From Bacteroidota bacterium (GTDB lineage Bacteria > Bacteroidota > Ignavibacteria > Kryptoniales > JAKASW01), in the NCBI GenBank assembly GCA_021811615.1, contig JAJZNW010000070.1, forward strand, positions 1-64,000: 64,000 bases of DNA, in the 5' to 3' direction. Positions within the stretch are counted from its first letter, which is position 1; each line of letters begins with the position of its first letter. The position numbers and the translations under genes are program-made. Below are positions 44,741 through 54,360 of this stretch, piece after piece. The notes under the pieces were generated by a model. That model was not told where the DNA came from and made no database searches. It saw nothing but the letters and a program-made list of their open reading frames with translations.

Positions 44741-46747
44741 TCAGCGGTAGTGATCTTTGGACAGCGCTATTGGAACTTCAGAAGCGTCGAGCATATTTTC
44801 CGCAAAACGCCGGACAGAGTTGTAATATCGGTGCGAGATGAATCTCGAAGCTATCGCGAACGACTCGCCGATGCTGAAATGGCTGCTATCGATCTCGCTG
44901 TAGTATTTTGTGAAATAGAGTCCATCGGCATGTAGGGCCACCTTCATCGGAAGTTTGGAGATCTTGTACCCGACTGGCAGAGCGACGTCGATAGTTTTGG
45001 TGACCAGCCTGGGGTATTGAAAATCCATTGCATATTTTCTTGAGTTGTCGGACAGCCAGCTCCAGTCACCGGTAATGCTGAACGGGTCTACGTTGAGAAT
45101 ATTGAAACCATCCTGGTCCTGCAGGGTATTCGAAGCTTTCAGCCGAAATTTCAGCACCAGGTTGGCGTCCGGATCGGCCATGTTTGTGAACGAATAGTTT
45201 TCCACCTGTGCGTTGATGTAGTTCCTGGCCACGAGTGATTTGCAGTAGTCGACTATGTCGTCGTGGCTTTCACCTGTAAGGTAGGATCTTGCGGCGAGGT
45301 TATCCTGCCCTGTGAATCGAATCTCGACAGAGAAGGTGGCGCTTCCGTCCGTGTTCACCCTCACCTGTACCACTATGTTTTGAGCGTTCCGGGTAAACGA
45401 GCTGGAAGGGATCGTTTCGATTCGCGAAGTGTTGTCGTAATTGAGGACGAGGGCGTTTGTACCCTGGTCCATATAGGGGATTTCTCCGAGAGCGCAGTGA
45501 TCGGCCGTCGCGTCGAGCCAGTAAGCTTTGCCGCTGCTCGTCGTGGCTTTGACGATCATGTGATTGAACATCCAGCTGGGGAATGCCGGATCCACTACGC
45601 CTTGATCCGAGGTCAACACGAGGACGGGTTTTGCGGTTATACCGATACTCCTCAGCAGACTGACCAGCAGAATCGATTCGTCCTTGCAATCGCCGTACAT
45701 CCTTCTCATCACGGTTTCCGGTTTAGAGGGCTGGTATCCCCCTTCGCCGAGCTCCACAGCAACATATCTCATGCCCTGCACAAAGTCGAACAGCTTTTCG
45801 ATCTTTTCCGGCTCGGTCCTGCAGTTCTTGGTCAGCTCTTTCGCTTTTCTGACGATGTCCGGTGTTATATCGAGTTGGGGTTTGAAAAGGTAGCCATAAT
45901 ACCATTTCGAGATGTCGTCCCAGGTTTTCCAGGAGGAAGGCGCGAATTTGACGTACTTGATGTAGTCCATAATCGGCGGCATCATCGATTCCGGTTTGAA
46001 TGCCGGGATATCGCGTTTCGTCCACGTCAAAGTTATGGTCTGTTCGCTTGGAGGCGTGTTGGAGCCCAAATCCTGCCGGTACTTTGGTTTGCCGATGCTA
46101 CTGTTATAGATCTTATATCTCCAGTTCCATCCATAACCGCCATTGGCGGGTGAGAGGAGGAGGAGGACGGGGAGGGTAAGGCGGTAAGTGTTCAAAAGTT
46201 CGGGGTACCTGCTCTGGATTTGCCAGACATCCTGGACGAAGGGATGAGTTTCGTTTATCCCGTAATGGTATTCTATGATGCAATTCCTTCGGACGGCGGG
46301 GAATGTGAAGCGTATCTTCTTTTCGTCCGAATAGAAGATGTAATCGCTGCCCGCACCGGTGATAGTATGAAAGTCGCGTTTGGAGAGGATGATCGATTTT
46401 CCGTCTGGCTCGATCGTTCGCGCCCTCAGCCCGTAAATACTCTGACCGCTGTAGAGATCTATTTGGACAGAGGCGTGCTGATCGACGTTCCGGAGAAGTT
46501 TGATGACCTTCGTTATGGATTCGTCAGTTTCGACATCGCCGTCGCGATCGATCAATGCATGGACATCGTGGGTGTTGGACAGTATGACGGCGTCGTCGTC
46601 GGGAAACTGTCTTCTTCCGGGGAAACGCGCCAGGTCAAGTCTCGATTTCAGCGATCCCAGATCGACGAACGATTCATAGGAGCACGAGGCGAGTAAGAGC
46701 GAAAGAGAGGCAAGTGAAACGACTAGCACGTGCCGGAGGGTTCCCAT
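44741..46747 (-). CDS. Transglutaminase-like lipoprotein with DUF3857-type N-domain
   Basis: From ATG 46747 the protein has 668 residues. It begins with a lipoprotein signal (MGTLRHVLVVSLASLSLLLASC, Cys22). The N-half (VIKLLRNVDQHASVQIDLYSGQSIYGLRARTIEPDGK) matches DUF3857, common beside transglutaminase-like cores in Bacteroidota. The TGase core shows RRMYGDCKDES (Cys), MFNHMIVKA (His) and YWLDATAD (Asp). The function of these surface or periplasmic proteins is unsettled. The frame continues upstream to 46903, but that part (proline- and serine-rich) is not convincing. There is no adjacent partner on this strand. Confidence 0.85.
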   Translation of the reverse strand: MGTLRHVLVVSLASLSLLLASCSYESFVDLGSLKSRLDLARFPGRRQFPDDDAVILSNTHDVHALIDRDGDVETDESITKVIKLLRNVDQHASVQIDLYSGQSIYGLRARTIEPDGKSIILSKRDFHTITGAGSDYIFYSDEKKIRFTFPAVRRNCIIEYHYGINETHPFVQDVWQIQSRYPELLNTYRLTLPVLLLLSPANGGYGWNWRYKIYNSSIGKPKYRQDLGSNTPPSEQTITLTWTKRDIPAFKPESMMPPIMDYIKYVKFAPSSWKTWDDISKWYYGYLFKPQLDITPDIVRKAKELTKNCRTEPEKIEKLFDFVQGMRYVAVELGEGGYQPSKPETVMRRMYGDCKDESILLVSLLRSIGITAKPVLVLTSDQGVVDPAFPSWMFNHMIVKATTSSGKAYWLDATADHCALGEIPYMDQGTNALVLNYDNTSRIETIPSSSFTRNAQNIVVQVRVNTDGSATFSVEIRFTGQDNLAARSYLTGESHDDIVDYCKSLVARNYINAQVENYSFTNMADPDANLVLKFRLKASNTLQDQDGFNILNVDPFSITGDWSWLSDNSRKYAMDFQYPRLVTKTIDVALPVGYKISKLPMKVALHADGLYFTKYYSEIDSSHFSIGESFAIASRFISHRYYNSVRRFAENMLDASEVPIALSKDHYR

Positions 46748-47031
46748 TCCCGGAAGGCAAGGATGCGGGCGGAGCATCGACGCGCGCCGGGGATTAGAAT
46801 GTATTGCGGGTCCGGCCGTGTCCGGGCATGCTCCCTGGCTGGCCGGCGAGCTGTTGCTTGGAGCCCGTCCGCCGGAAAGTTGTAACCGGTTCATATGCAT
46901 CACTGTAATATCAGAAGGTCCATTAGAATGTTCTGGAAAAGATAGTAAAGTTGAGATACAAATTCTGTCTTGCGAGTCATAGGTGGACTCAGATGGTTTG
47001 ATTCTGGGGGGCGGCTCTGATAAATTTTCAC

Positions 47032-47421
47032 ATGCCGCTTCATGCGAGGCACTTCACACTCGGGGAGGCCCGACTGCTCGTAGATACGATCCGTTCGGAT
47101 CTCGCGCGAATCGTCGAGATCAAGAGATCGCTTGATTCGAAGAGCTACGATGTCTACAGACACCGTTACTTCGGGGGAGCGGGTCCCAACGGCTCGGGGA
47201 CTTACCCGCAGGAGCTCGACGAGCTGGTGAATACTGTCAGGAACCTAAATGAGCAGGGCGTTCTTGTCAAAAGCCTTGACGACGGCCTGATAGACTTTCC
47301 GCATTTCAGGGAGAATGGGGAAGAAGTTTACCTTTGTTACAAACTAGGTGAGGAGGACATTTTGTTCTGGCATCCGATCGATTCGGGATATGCCGGGCGT
47401 AGAAGCACAACCCAACTCTAA
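47032..47421 (+). CDS. DUF2203-family protein
   Basis: The 129-residue protein matches the DUF2203 pattern: RHFTLGEARLLVDTIRSDLARIVEIK at the N-terminus, ELDELVNTVRNLNEQGVLVKSLDDGLIDFPHFRENGEEVYLCYKLGEEDILFWHPIDSGYAGR at the C-terminus. The C-terminal part is the most conserved block of the family, with the conserved GLVDFP and CWxxGE-like motifs. The role is unknown. It is cytosolic and lies 11 bp upstream of proline dehydrogenase, so the two form a likely operon. Confidence 0.8.
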   Translation: MPLHARHFTLGEARLLVDTIRSDLARIVEIKRSLDSKSYDVYRHRYFGGAGPNGSGTYPQELDELVNTVRNLNEQGVLVKSLDDGLIDFPHFRENGEEVYLCYKLGEEDILFWHPIDSGYAGRRSTTQL

Positions 47422-47432
47422 ACGGAGAATAA

Positions 47433-48335
47433 ATGAACCCGCTGAACAATGTCATAGTTTCGACGCTTCAGCTTTTCCCAAAAGGATTCGTGAAGCGTTT
47501 CGCCATGCGTTACATCGCAGGCGAGCATATCGAAGATGCAAACAAGGTGGTACGAGAGCTCAATTCCAAGAAGATGATGGCGACGATCGACGTCCTCGGT
47601 GAAAACGTGAACACCAGGGAGGAAGCCTCCGCATCGTCCGATGCAGCCATCGAAGTCCTGAAGATGATCGATAGGAACAAGCTCGATGCGAACCTCTCGA
47701 TCAAGCTTACGCAATTCGGCCTGAACATCGACAGGGATTTTTGCTTCGAGAACGTGAAGAGGATAATGGATACTGCGAAGGGCCTCGGCATTTTTGTCCG
47801 TATCGACATGGAAGACTCGAGCGTCACCACTGCCACGCTCGATACATACGAGAGATTCCGCAATGCCGGGTTCGACAACACGGGCATCGTGATACAGGCA
47901 TATCTTCGCCGGAGCCAGGAAGATGTCAGGCGGTTAATCGGGATGAAGGCAAGCGTGCGGCTTTGCAAGGGCATTTATATCGAGCCGGAGACTATCGCAT
48001 TTAAGGGCAAGGATGAGATCCGTAAGAATTACGTGAAGCTTATGGGGATGCTGATGGAAGGGGGCTGCAGGATCGGAATTGCCACGCACGACGATTTGCT
48101 GGTCCGGGCGGCGTACGATCTTCTCAGCCGGGACCATCTGCAGCCCGACAGTTATGAGTTCCAGATGCTCTACGGCGTGAGGCAGGATCTTCGCGACAGG
48201 ATCGTGGCAGACGGGCACAAGCTGCGGGTGTATGTCCCATTCGGGAAGCAGTGGTACGCGTATTCGATAAGGAGATTCAAGGAAAATCCGCAGGTGGCGG
48301 GATACGTGTTCAAGTCGGTCATGACAGGGAGGTAG
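47433..48335 (+). CDS. putB: Proline dehydrogenase
   Basis: The 300-residue FAD-dependent TIM-barrel enzyme oxidises proline to pyrroline-5-carboxylate. The family strands are visible: MATIDVLGENV, NLSIKLTQFGLN, FVRIDMEDSSVT, GIVIQAYLRRS, VRLCKGIYIEP, IGIATHD (His-Asp), YEFQMLYGVR and the C-terminal RVYVPFGKQWYAYSIRRFKENP with the substrate-binding Tyr/Arg pair. Length fits the monofunctional PutB/PRODH of Bacteroidota and Gram-positives rather than bifunctional PutA. GGAGAATAA precedes the ATG. A P5C dehydrogenase is not in the window. Confidence 0.9.
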   Translation: MNPLNNVIVSTLQLFPKGFVKRFAMRYIAGEHIEDANKVVRELNSKKMMATIDVLGENVNTREEASASSDAAIEVLKMIDRNKLDANLSIKLTQFGLNIDRDFCFENVKRIMDTAKGLGIFVRIDMEDSSVTTATLDTYERFRNAGFDNTGIVIQAYLRRSQEDVRRLIGMKASVRLCKGIYIEPETIAFKGKDEIRKNYVKLMGMLMEGGCRIGIATHDDLLVRAAYDLLSRDHLQPDSYEFQMLYGVRQDLRDRIVADGHKLRVYVPFGKQWYAYSIRRFKENPQVAGYVFKSVMTGR

Positions 48336-48650
48336 AAGGAGACTTGGGAGACAAGGAAACGGGGGAAGCAAGAACGGAGGTATAAAGTGAGACGGACATC
48401 ATCGATTCTCGGCGGAGTTTATTTCTATCGTCTCCAGGCCGGAAGTTTCACAGAGACTAAGAAGCTGATGCTGTTAAAGTAGGAGGAAGTTCCCTCCGAA
48501 AGCCTGTCCGCGTAGGAGAGTCCCGAGAAGTCGGTTGCACTTCCTTTTCATGCTGTTGGGGCGTCGAGAGTTTTTGGTATTTGCCGATCCATTTCGTTTT
48601 TCTGCGGCGCGGGGTTAGATTTATACGAGGATAAGATCTAAGGAAAGCAG
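48336..48650. other. Gap between proline dehydrogenase and uvrB
   Basis: These 315 bp contain the T9SS 3' fragment and otherwise nothing clear. AT-rich TTAGATTTATACGAGGATAAGAT before uvrB probably includes its -10 region; no good -35 is visible. AAGGAAAGC serves as RBS for ATG 48651. Confidence 0.35.
48387..48482 (+). pseudogene. Orphan 3' fragment of a T9SS sorting-domain gene
   Basis: The frame GTG 48387 to TAG 48482 gives 31 residues whose core GGVYFYRLQAGSFTETKKLMLLK is the hallmark end of T9SS type A C-terminal sorting domains (consensus SGVYFYRL..G.F..T+K...L+). No upstream frame carries the rest of a cargo protein, so this is a relic. GGAGG lies 6 nt before the GTG, by chance or by selection. 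It is in the 315-bp gap between proline dehydrogenase and uvrB, where I see no other gene. Confidence 0.6.
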
Positions 48651-50669
48651 ATGCTCAATAAATTCCAGCTGGTATCGGACTATAAGCCCTCCGGCGATCA
48701 ACCGCAGGCCATAAAGGAGCTCACGGAAGGGATAAGGAAGGGGCTGAACCATCAGACGCTTCTCGGAGTGACGGGAAGCGGGAAGACGTACACGATGGCC
48801 CAAATCATGCAGAACATCAACCGGCCAACGCTTGTAATTTCACACAACAAGACTCTCGCCGCACAACTGTACGGAGAATTCAAGCAGCTCTTCCCCGAGA
48901 ACGTCGTCGAGTTCTTCATTTCCTACTACGACTATTATCAGCCCGAAGCTTACATCCCTCAGACCGACACGTACATAGAAAAGGATTCATCAATCAACGA
49001 CGAGATAGACAGACTTCGACTCCGTGCGACCAGTTCACTCCTGAGCGGTCGGAGCGATGTCGTAGTCGTCGCGTCGGTCTCGTGCATTTACGGAATAGGC
49101 TCCCCGCACGACTACAAGAGCGAAATGGTAATGATCCGGAAAGGCGAGAAGATGGGGAGGCGTCATCTCCAGCAGCTTTTGATCGAAAGCCTATACGCGC
49201 GAAACGACGTCGAGTTTCTCCGGGGAGTATTCAGGGTAAGGGGAGATGTCGTCGAGATATTCCCTGCGTATGAACTTGAGGAAGCGATAAGGGTGGAGTT
49301 TTTCGGAGATGAGATAGAATCGATCAAGACGTTCGACCCGCTCACCGGTGTACCGGCGATAGACATGGAAGAGGTCGCGATATACCCGGCAAGGCACTTC
49401 GTCACGAGCGAGGAAAACCTTCAGCGTGCAATTGTCGGAATAGAAGCGGAGCTCGTCAACCGGCTTACGGAGCTTCGGGCGCTCGGGAAATATCTCGAGG
49501 CGCAGCGTCTGGAACAACGAACCCGCTTCGACATCGAGATGATGAAGGAAGTGGGGTACTGCAGCGGGATCGAGAACTATTCAAGGCACATCACGGGGAG
49601 GGAGCCCGGTCAGAGGCCGTACACGCTCCTCGACTATTTCCCTAAGGATTTCCTGATGTTCATCGACGAGTCTCACCAGACTCTTCCCCAGCTTCACGCG
49701 ATGTACCATGGCGACCGTTCACGGAAGATGACGCTGGTCGAATACGGGTTCAGGCTCCCGTCGGCGCTCGACAACCGGCCGCTGAAATTCGAGGAGTTCG
49801 AGTCCATGGTGAACCAGGCGATATACGTGAGTGCGACCCCAGACGAATACGAGCTCGAGAAGAGCGGCGGGGTATTTGTCGAGCAGGTCATCAGGCCGAC
49901 GGGCATCGTAGATCCTGAAGTCGAGGTAAGGCCGGTGAAGAACCAGATGGACGATCTCCTGCACGAGATACGCGAGCGCGTCGCCGTCAAGGAACGCACG
50001 CTGGTGACGACGCTCACCAAGAGAATGGCCGAAGACCTTACGGAGTACCTGCGCGGGCTGAACATAAGGGTCAGATACGTCCACTCGGACATAGACTCTC
50101 TCGAGCGGGTCTCGATTCTGAGGGACCTCCGGCTCGGCGAGTTCGACGTCCTCGTGGGCGTCAACCTTCTCCGGGAAGGGCTGGATCTGCCGGAAGTATC
50201 GCTCGTCGCCATACTCGACGCAGACAAGGAAGGTTTCCTCAGGTCGGAAAAGAGTTTGATACAGACAGCCGGCCGTGCCGCCAGGAACATCGGCAGCAGA
50301 GTCATCCTGTATGCCGATACTATCACCAAGAGCATGCGAAGGATGATCGATGAGACTGAGCGGCGCAGGAAGATACAGACAAGCTATAATACCGAGCACA
50401 ACATCAAGCCGAGGTCGATCGTGAAAACTGCCGAGGAGATCATGGCGTCCACGGCGATTGCGGACGTGCGTACCGAAGCCGAAGAGAGGACGAGGCGGCT
50501 GCAGGAAGCAAGCGTGGCGGAGCCGAGACAAGAGTACCTGACCGACCTCCAGAAAAAGGAACTTGTCGAAAGGCTTACCAAGGAAATGTATGAGGCGGCA
50601 AAAGACCTCGACTTCGAGAAGGCCGCGGAGTTGCGCGACGAGATACACAGGCTGGGCGGAAAGAAATAG
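48651..50669 (+). CDS. uvrB: Excinuclease ABC subunit B
   Basis: The 672-residue protein is full-length UvrB, the DNA-damage-verifying helicase-like subunit that recruits UvrC. Seen: Walker [14 protein letters not shown], the damage-probing beta-hairpin [25 protein letters not shown]-type FIDESH, the helicase motifs [46 protein letters not shown] and QTAGRAARN, and the C-terminal UVR motif [29 protein letters not shown] for UvrC contact. It begins a run of housekeeping genes on the same strand. Confidence 0.98.
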   Translation: MLNKFQLVSDYKPSGDQPQAIKELTEGIRKGLNHQTLLGVTGSGKTYTMAQIMQNINRPTLVISHNKTLAAQLYGEFKQLFPENVVEFFISYYDYYQPEAYIPQTDTYIEKDSSINDEIDRLRLRATSSLLSGRSDVVVVASVSCIYGIGSPHDYKSEMVMIRKGEKMGRRHLQQLLIESLYARNDVEFLRGVFRVRGDVVEIFPAYELEEAIRVEFFGDEIESIKTFDPLTGVPAIDMEEVAIYPARHFVTSEENLQRAIVGIEAELVNRLTELRALGKYLEAQRLEQRTRFDIEMMKEVGYCSGIENYSRHITGREPGQRPYTLLDYFPKDFLMFIDESHQTLPQLHAMYHGDRSRKMTLVEYGFRLPSALDNRPLKFEEFESMVNQAIYVSATPDEYELEKSGGVFVEQVIRPTGIVDPEVEVRPVKNQMDDLLHEIRERVAVKERTLVTTLTKRMAEDLTEYLRGLNIRVRYVHSDIDSLERVSILRDLRLGEFDVLVGVNLLREGLDLPEVSLVAILDADKEGFLRSEKSLIQTAGRAARNIGSRVILYADTITKSMRRMIDETERRRKIQTSYNTEHNIKPRSIVKTAEEIMASTAIADVRTEAEERTRRLQEASVAEPRQEYLTDLQKKELVERLTKEMYEAAKDLDFEKAAELRDEIHRLGGKK

Positions 50670-50752
50670 TTGAACGGCAATTCCGGCGGCCGATATGCAA
50701 CCGGCGCCGGCAATGCTGCGGACTAACGACATAACAAACCTGTCAGGGTATC

Positions 50753-51457
50753 GTGGCTCATATCTTGAGACTTACGGAAGCGCTCGTGAATTTCATCTAC
50801 CCTCCGGTTTGCTCGACATGCGAGAGAAATCTGAGGAGGGGTGAAGTGTATGTCTGTTCGGGCTGCTGGGAAGACTTCGAGCGGGTGTCGACGACTGAAA
50901 CGATCACGCAATTAATTGAGACCAAGTTCCTCGCAGACGAGACTATCGACAGGATCGATTCTGTTTTTCTTTTCGAGCAGGATCCCAGGGTACGGGAAGC
51001 GGTGCACCTTCTGAAATACCGCGGCGCCGAAGGAATCGCCGAGAGGTTCGGCTTCTATATCTCGAAAAAGATAGTGAACGACGCCAAGCTTTCGCTGTGC
51101 AATACCATCATACCCGTACCTCTCCATCCTGCACGACGGCGCGAAAGGGGATACAACCAGAGCGAGCTTATCGCCGGCAGCGTCGGAAGGTTCCTGCAAG
51201 TGAGGCATGTACCCGGACTTTTGGTGAGGCTCCGCCAGACCCGGACGCAGACCTCTTTCGATGCCGAGGGGAGACGGAAGAACGTGGAGGGCGCGTTCGG
51301 ACTTGGAAAAGTGGATCGGCGAGAAGTGGAAGGCAAGAGAATACTCCTCATCGATGACGTGATTACAACCGGCGCAACCATAAAGGAATGTGCAAGGGCA
51401 CTCAAATTCAACGGAGCATCGGAAGTCTATGCAGCATCGGCGGCGATCGCAATCTGA
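50753..51457 (+). CDS. comF: ComF-family phosphoribosyltransferase-like protein
   Basis: The 234-residue protein has the N-terminal zinc-ribbon-like YPPVCSTCERNLRRGEVYVCSGCW (two CxxC pairs) and a PRTase domain with IIPVPLHPARRRERGYNQSELIA and the PRPP loop ILLIDDVITTGATIKECA. ComF proteins are linked to DNA uptake in competent bacteria, but the gene is widespread and its exact role is unsettled. The start is GTG 50753, with no strong RBS. No other competence gene is near. Confidence 0.9.
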   Translation: MAHILRLTEALVNFIYPPVCSTCERNLRRGEVYVCSGCWEDFERVSTTETITQLIETKFLADETIDRIDSVFLFEQDPRVREAVHLLKYRGAEGIAERFGFYISKKIVNDAKLSLCNTIIPVPLHPARRRERGYNQSELIAGSVGRFLQVRHVPGLLVRLRQTRTQTSFDAEGRRKNVEGAFGLGKVDRREVEGKRILLIDDVITTGATIKECARALKFNGASEVYAASAAIAI

Positions 51458-51606
51458 CATCATATCCCATTCACCATCCGGTCCGGATTTCGAGCCGCGG
51501 TTTCAGTGGCGGAGCGTTAGCGGTTTTTTCCCGCATGAGAGATTGGGAATTCAGCGTTCTTTACTGTATGCTTTGGAAATTCCTGTCACAATCTTTAAAC
51601 TTCTCT

Positions 51607-52596
51607 ATGAAAAAGCTTCTCTTTGTGTTTGCGGCCGCGATAGTCCTCACCTCCTGCGCAAAAAAAACGAAGAATGGGCAGGCTAACGAGGCACAAAGAA
51701 GTCAGGACCAGACCACCATCATACCGAATGTTCCGATGCCAAAGTTCAATTCCACACAGGCTTTCAGTTATCTTGTTAAGCAGGTGGATTTTGGTCCGCG
51801 AGCTCCGAACAGCGAAGCTCATGCCAAATGCCTGCAATATCTCCAGCACGAGCTGAGTCTATACGCCGACTCTGTCGAGGTTCAGAAATTCAATGTTCCA
51901 GGGTACGACGGTGTCGTCCTTCATCTTGCGAACGTCATAGCTCATTTCAATCTAAAATCCAAGGTGCGGATCCTGCTTTCGGCGCATTGGGACAGCCGTC
52001 CACGTGCCGACCATCAGCCAGGCGGGCCGGTGGACAAGCCGATTCCCGGAGCTGACGACGGTGCCAGCGGTGTCGCTGTGCTTCTCGAGCTTGCCAGAGA
52101 TTTCAAAGAATCTCCGCCTCCGGTGGGCATCGACATAATGCTTTGGGACGGCGAGGACTACGGCAAAGAAGGCGATATGAATTATTATTGTCTCGGCTCG
52201 AAGTACTGGGCCGCAACAAAACCATCCACGTATCAGCCTCTCTTTGCGATAAACCTGGACATGATCGGCCAGAAGGACTTGAGCATTCCGAAAGAGGCGT
52301 ACTCTGTGGAATATGCGCCTGACGTCGTCAACCTGATCTGGAACACGGCCAGGGAGATGGGAATCAGTCAATTTGCAGACAGTACCAGCGGATATATCTA
52401 TGACGATCATCTTCAGCTCGATGATATTGGGATCAAGGCCGTCGACCTGATCGATTTCAATTACAAATACTGGCACACGCTCGAAGACACTCCCGACAAG
52501 TGCAGTCCTGAGAGTCTCGACGCTGTGGGAAGAGTGTTGCTTGAAGTGATATACAGAAAATTAAACAGCTATCCGTATACTCGATATGCGGGATAA
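51607..52596 (+). CDS. Glutaminyl-cyclase-like M28 lipoprotein
   Basis: From ATG 51607 the protein has 329 residues and a lipobox (MKKLLFVFAAAIVLTSC, Cys17). The M28-fold part resembles the type II glutaminyl cyclase of Bacteroidota: FGPRAPNSEAH, LLSAHWDSRPRADH, ADDGASGVAVLLELAR (Zn Asp), LWDGEDYG (Zn Glu) and DFNYKYWHTLEDTPDKC (Zn His). Only one zinc is bound in this group. It should convert N-terminal Gln of exported proteins to pyroglutamate, though peptidase activity cannot be excluded. It overlaps prmA by 11 bp. Longer in-frame starts lack a signal peptide. Confidence 0.85.
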   Translation: MKKLLFVFAAAIVLTSCAKKTKNGQANEAQRSQDQTTIIPNVPMPKFNSTQAFSYLVKQVDFGPRAPNSEAHAKCLQYLQHELSLYADSVEVQKFNVPGYDGVVLHLANVIAHFNLKSKVRILLSAHWDSRPRADHQPGGPVDKPIPGADDGASGVAVLLELARDFKESPPPVGIDIMLWDGEDYGKEGDMNYYCLGSKYWAATKPSTYQPLFAINLDMIGQKDLSIPKEAYSVEYAPDVVNLIWNTAREMGISQFADSTSGYIYDDHLQLDDIGIKAVDLIDFNYKYWHTLEDTPDKCSPESLDAVGRVLLEVIYRKLNSYPYTRYAG

Positions 52597-53437
52597 ATTT
52601 TTTGAATTGCTTGTGTCTACGGATTCACCTGTCAACGACCTCGTGGTCGGGTTACTTAGCGACGTCGGGGCGGAGGGATTTATCGAAGAGGGAAACGAAC
52701 TCAAATGTTACTTTGCCGAGGCCAAATGGAAGCCGGAATACAGGGAAGAGGTCGCCAGATTTCTCGGACATCTGAAAAATGAAGGCAAAGTCGGAAAATA
52801 TGCAGTCAAAGTTTCTGAAATAATGAATCAGGATTGGAACATGAAGTGGGAAGAATCTATAGTGCCGATTGAGGTAACCGACAACATAGCGATCAAACCG
52901 AGCTGGAAGGAATATAACGGGAACGCGAAGATTGTTATTGAGATCGACCCGAAGATGTCGTTCGGAACTGGGCACCATGAGACAACAAGGATGATGGTAC
53001 GTCTCCTCGAAAAATACATAAAGGGCGGCGAAAGAATCCTGGATGTCGGTACCGGCACAGGTGTTCTCGCGATTGCCGCCATTAAGCTGGGTGCCAAACG
53101 CTGTATCGCAGTGGACCGGGACGAATGGTCGATCGATAATTCAGTCGAGAACATCAGGATGAACGGTGTCCTGGAGAATGTCGAGGTTATTCGAGGAGAG
53201 ATTTCGTCCATAGGGGAGGAAGAATTCGACATTGAGGTGGCTAACCTGAACAGGAACACTCTTTTGTATATCGAGCCGGAGCTGCGGAAACGATGCAGGA
53301 CAGGAGGAGTGCTTCTTCTGACAGGTCTCCTCACCCTCGACGAGGAGGACATCGTCAACTCATATACGAAATCCGGATTCAAGGTGATAGAAACGCTGCA
53401 TGAAGCCGAATGGTCGGCTCTCGCGTTGAGCAAATGA
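52586..53437 (+). CDS. prmA: Ribosomal protein L11 methyltransferase
   Basis: The 283-residue protein has the PrmA layout: an N-terminal substrate-recognition domain, a linker and a class I methyltransferase domain. SAM-binding motif I is ILDVGTGTGVLAIAAIKLGA, then CIAVDRDEWSIDNSVENIRMNG; the family motif KMSFGTGHHETTRMM precedes it. EVANLNRNTLLYIEPEL is motif IV-like. Its product trimethylates L11. The start overlaps the previous gene by 11 bp, and its TGA overlaps the next ATG (ATGA), implying translational coupling. Confidence 0.93.
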   Translation: MRDKFFELLVSTDSPVNDLVVGLLSDVGAEGFIEEGNELKCYFAEAKWKPEYREEVARFLGHLKNEGKVGKYAVKVSEIMNQDWNMKWEESIVPIEVTDNIAIKPSWKEYNGNAKIVIEIDPKMSFGTGHHETTRMMVRLLEKYIKGGERILDVGTGTGVLAIAAIKLGAKRCIAVDRDEWSIDNSVENIRMNGVLENVEVIRGEISSIGEEEFDIEVANLNRNTLLYIEPELRKRCRTGGVLLLTGLLTLDEEDIVNSYTKSGFKVIETLHEAEWSALALSK

Positions 53438-54360
53438 GGTATGCGTCGATCGACATCGGGACAAACACGATCCTGATGCTCATAGGGGAAATCGACGGGA
53501 CCGAATCGATAGCGCCGATAAAGGATTTCTACTCCGTCCCGCGCATTGGCAAGAGCGTTTCCTCAACACGGCTGCTCGACGGTGAATCCATTTCAAGGGC
53601 GACAGAGATACTCAGGGACTATCGAAGGATTGCTGAGAGATACGGTGTCGATCGCATCTTTGCGTCGGCTACGAGTGCCGTTCGCGACGCGCTTAACAGA
53701 GACCAATTCATTTCTGCCGTCAGGGATTCGTGCGGGATCGAAGTTGAAGTCATAGCCGGTGAGATTGAGGCAAAGTTGAGTTTTCTGGGAGCAGTGAGCG
53801 GCGATGCCGACAGGTCGGCCCGATCGCTGGTTATCGACATTGGAGGCGGGAGTACAGAATTCAGTTACGGTACCGGCGCCAAACCGGCCCGAGTCGAGAG
53901 CATTAACGTCGGGGCGGTGCGCATCACCGAGATGTTTCTCAAGCATACGCCTCCTTCCGACGAAGAGCTCGTCCGGGCTGAGGAATACATCGGGGATGAG
54001 CTGAAGAGGTTTCCTTTTTCCGAGGTCGAGCCGGACCGGATATTCGCTGTCGCAGGAACCGCAACTACGATCGCCCTCATCGCACAGGGACAATATGAGT
54101 TTACACCCGAGGCAGTGAATAATTACCGGATGTCCTCGCCTGCCCTCGAGGAGGTCTTCGATCTGTTAAGGGAGAAGATGCCCGGGGAAATCCGGAAATT
54201 AACCGAGGCGGCCGAGGGAAGGGAGGATGTAATTCTTGCCGGGGCTCTGATACTCAGGAAGGCAGTGCAGGCGGCCAGTGCCCGTGAGTTCCTCACAACG
54301 GATCGCGGCCTTCGTTACGGCTATCTTCTCTACAAACACATGCAATCATCAGGGCGATGA
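53434..54360 (+). CDS. ppx: Exopolyphosphatase/GppA-family phosphatase
   Basis: From ATG 53434 (overlapping the prmA stop as ATGA) the protein has 308 residues of the ASKHA Ppx/GppA family: ASIDIGTNTILMLIGEIDG, phosphate loop; FASATSAVRDALNRDQF; LSFLGAVSGDA; LVIDIGGGSTEFSYG; INVGAVRITEMFLKH; FAVAGTATTIA. Members degrade polyphosphate or pppGpp. It is the short, two-domain form without the C-terminal HD-like part, typical for many FCB bacteria. Which substrate it prefers cannot be told. Its own stop overlaps the rsmB start. Confidence 0.9.
   Translation: MRYASIDIGTNTILMLIGEIDGTESIAPIKDFYSVPRIGKSVSSTRLLDGESISRATEILRDYRRIAERYGVDRIFASATSAVRDALNRDQFISAVRDSCGIEVEVIAGEIEAKLSFLGAVSGDADRSARSLVIDIGGGSTEFSYGTGAKPARVESINVGAVRITEMFLKHTPPSDEELVRAEEYIGDELKRFPFSEVEPDRIFAVAGTATTIALIAQGQYEFTPEAVNNYRMSSPALEEVFDLLREKMPGEIRKLTEAAEGREDVILAGALILRKAVQAASAREFLTTDRGLRYGYLLYKHMQSSGR

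Noticed and set aside
45263-46153. A 296-codon plus-strand open frame
   Set aside because: Antisense to the transglutaminase-like lipoprotein, which has catalytic motifs on the other strand.
46748-46903. N-terminal extension of the transglutaminase-like lipoprotein
   Set aside because: The 52 extra residues are Pro/Ser/Ala-rich and stand before a perfect lipoprotein signal at 46747, so the later start is preferred.
49719-50732. A 337-codon minus-strand open frame
   Set aside because: It is antisense to uvrB and reflects that gene's codon bias; its translation resembles no protein family.
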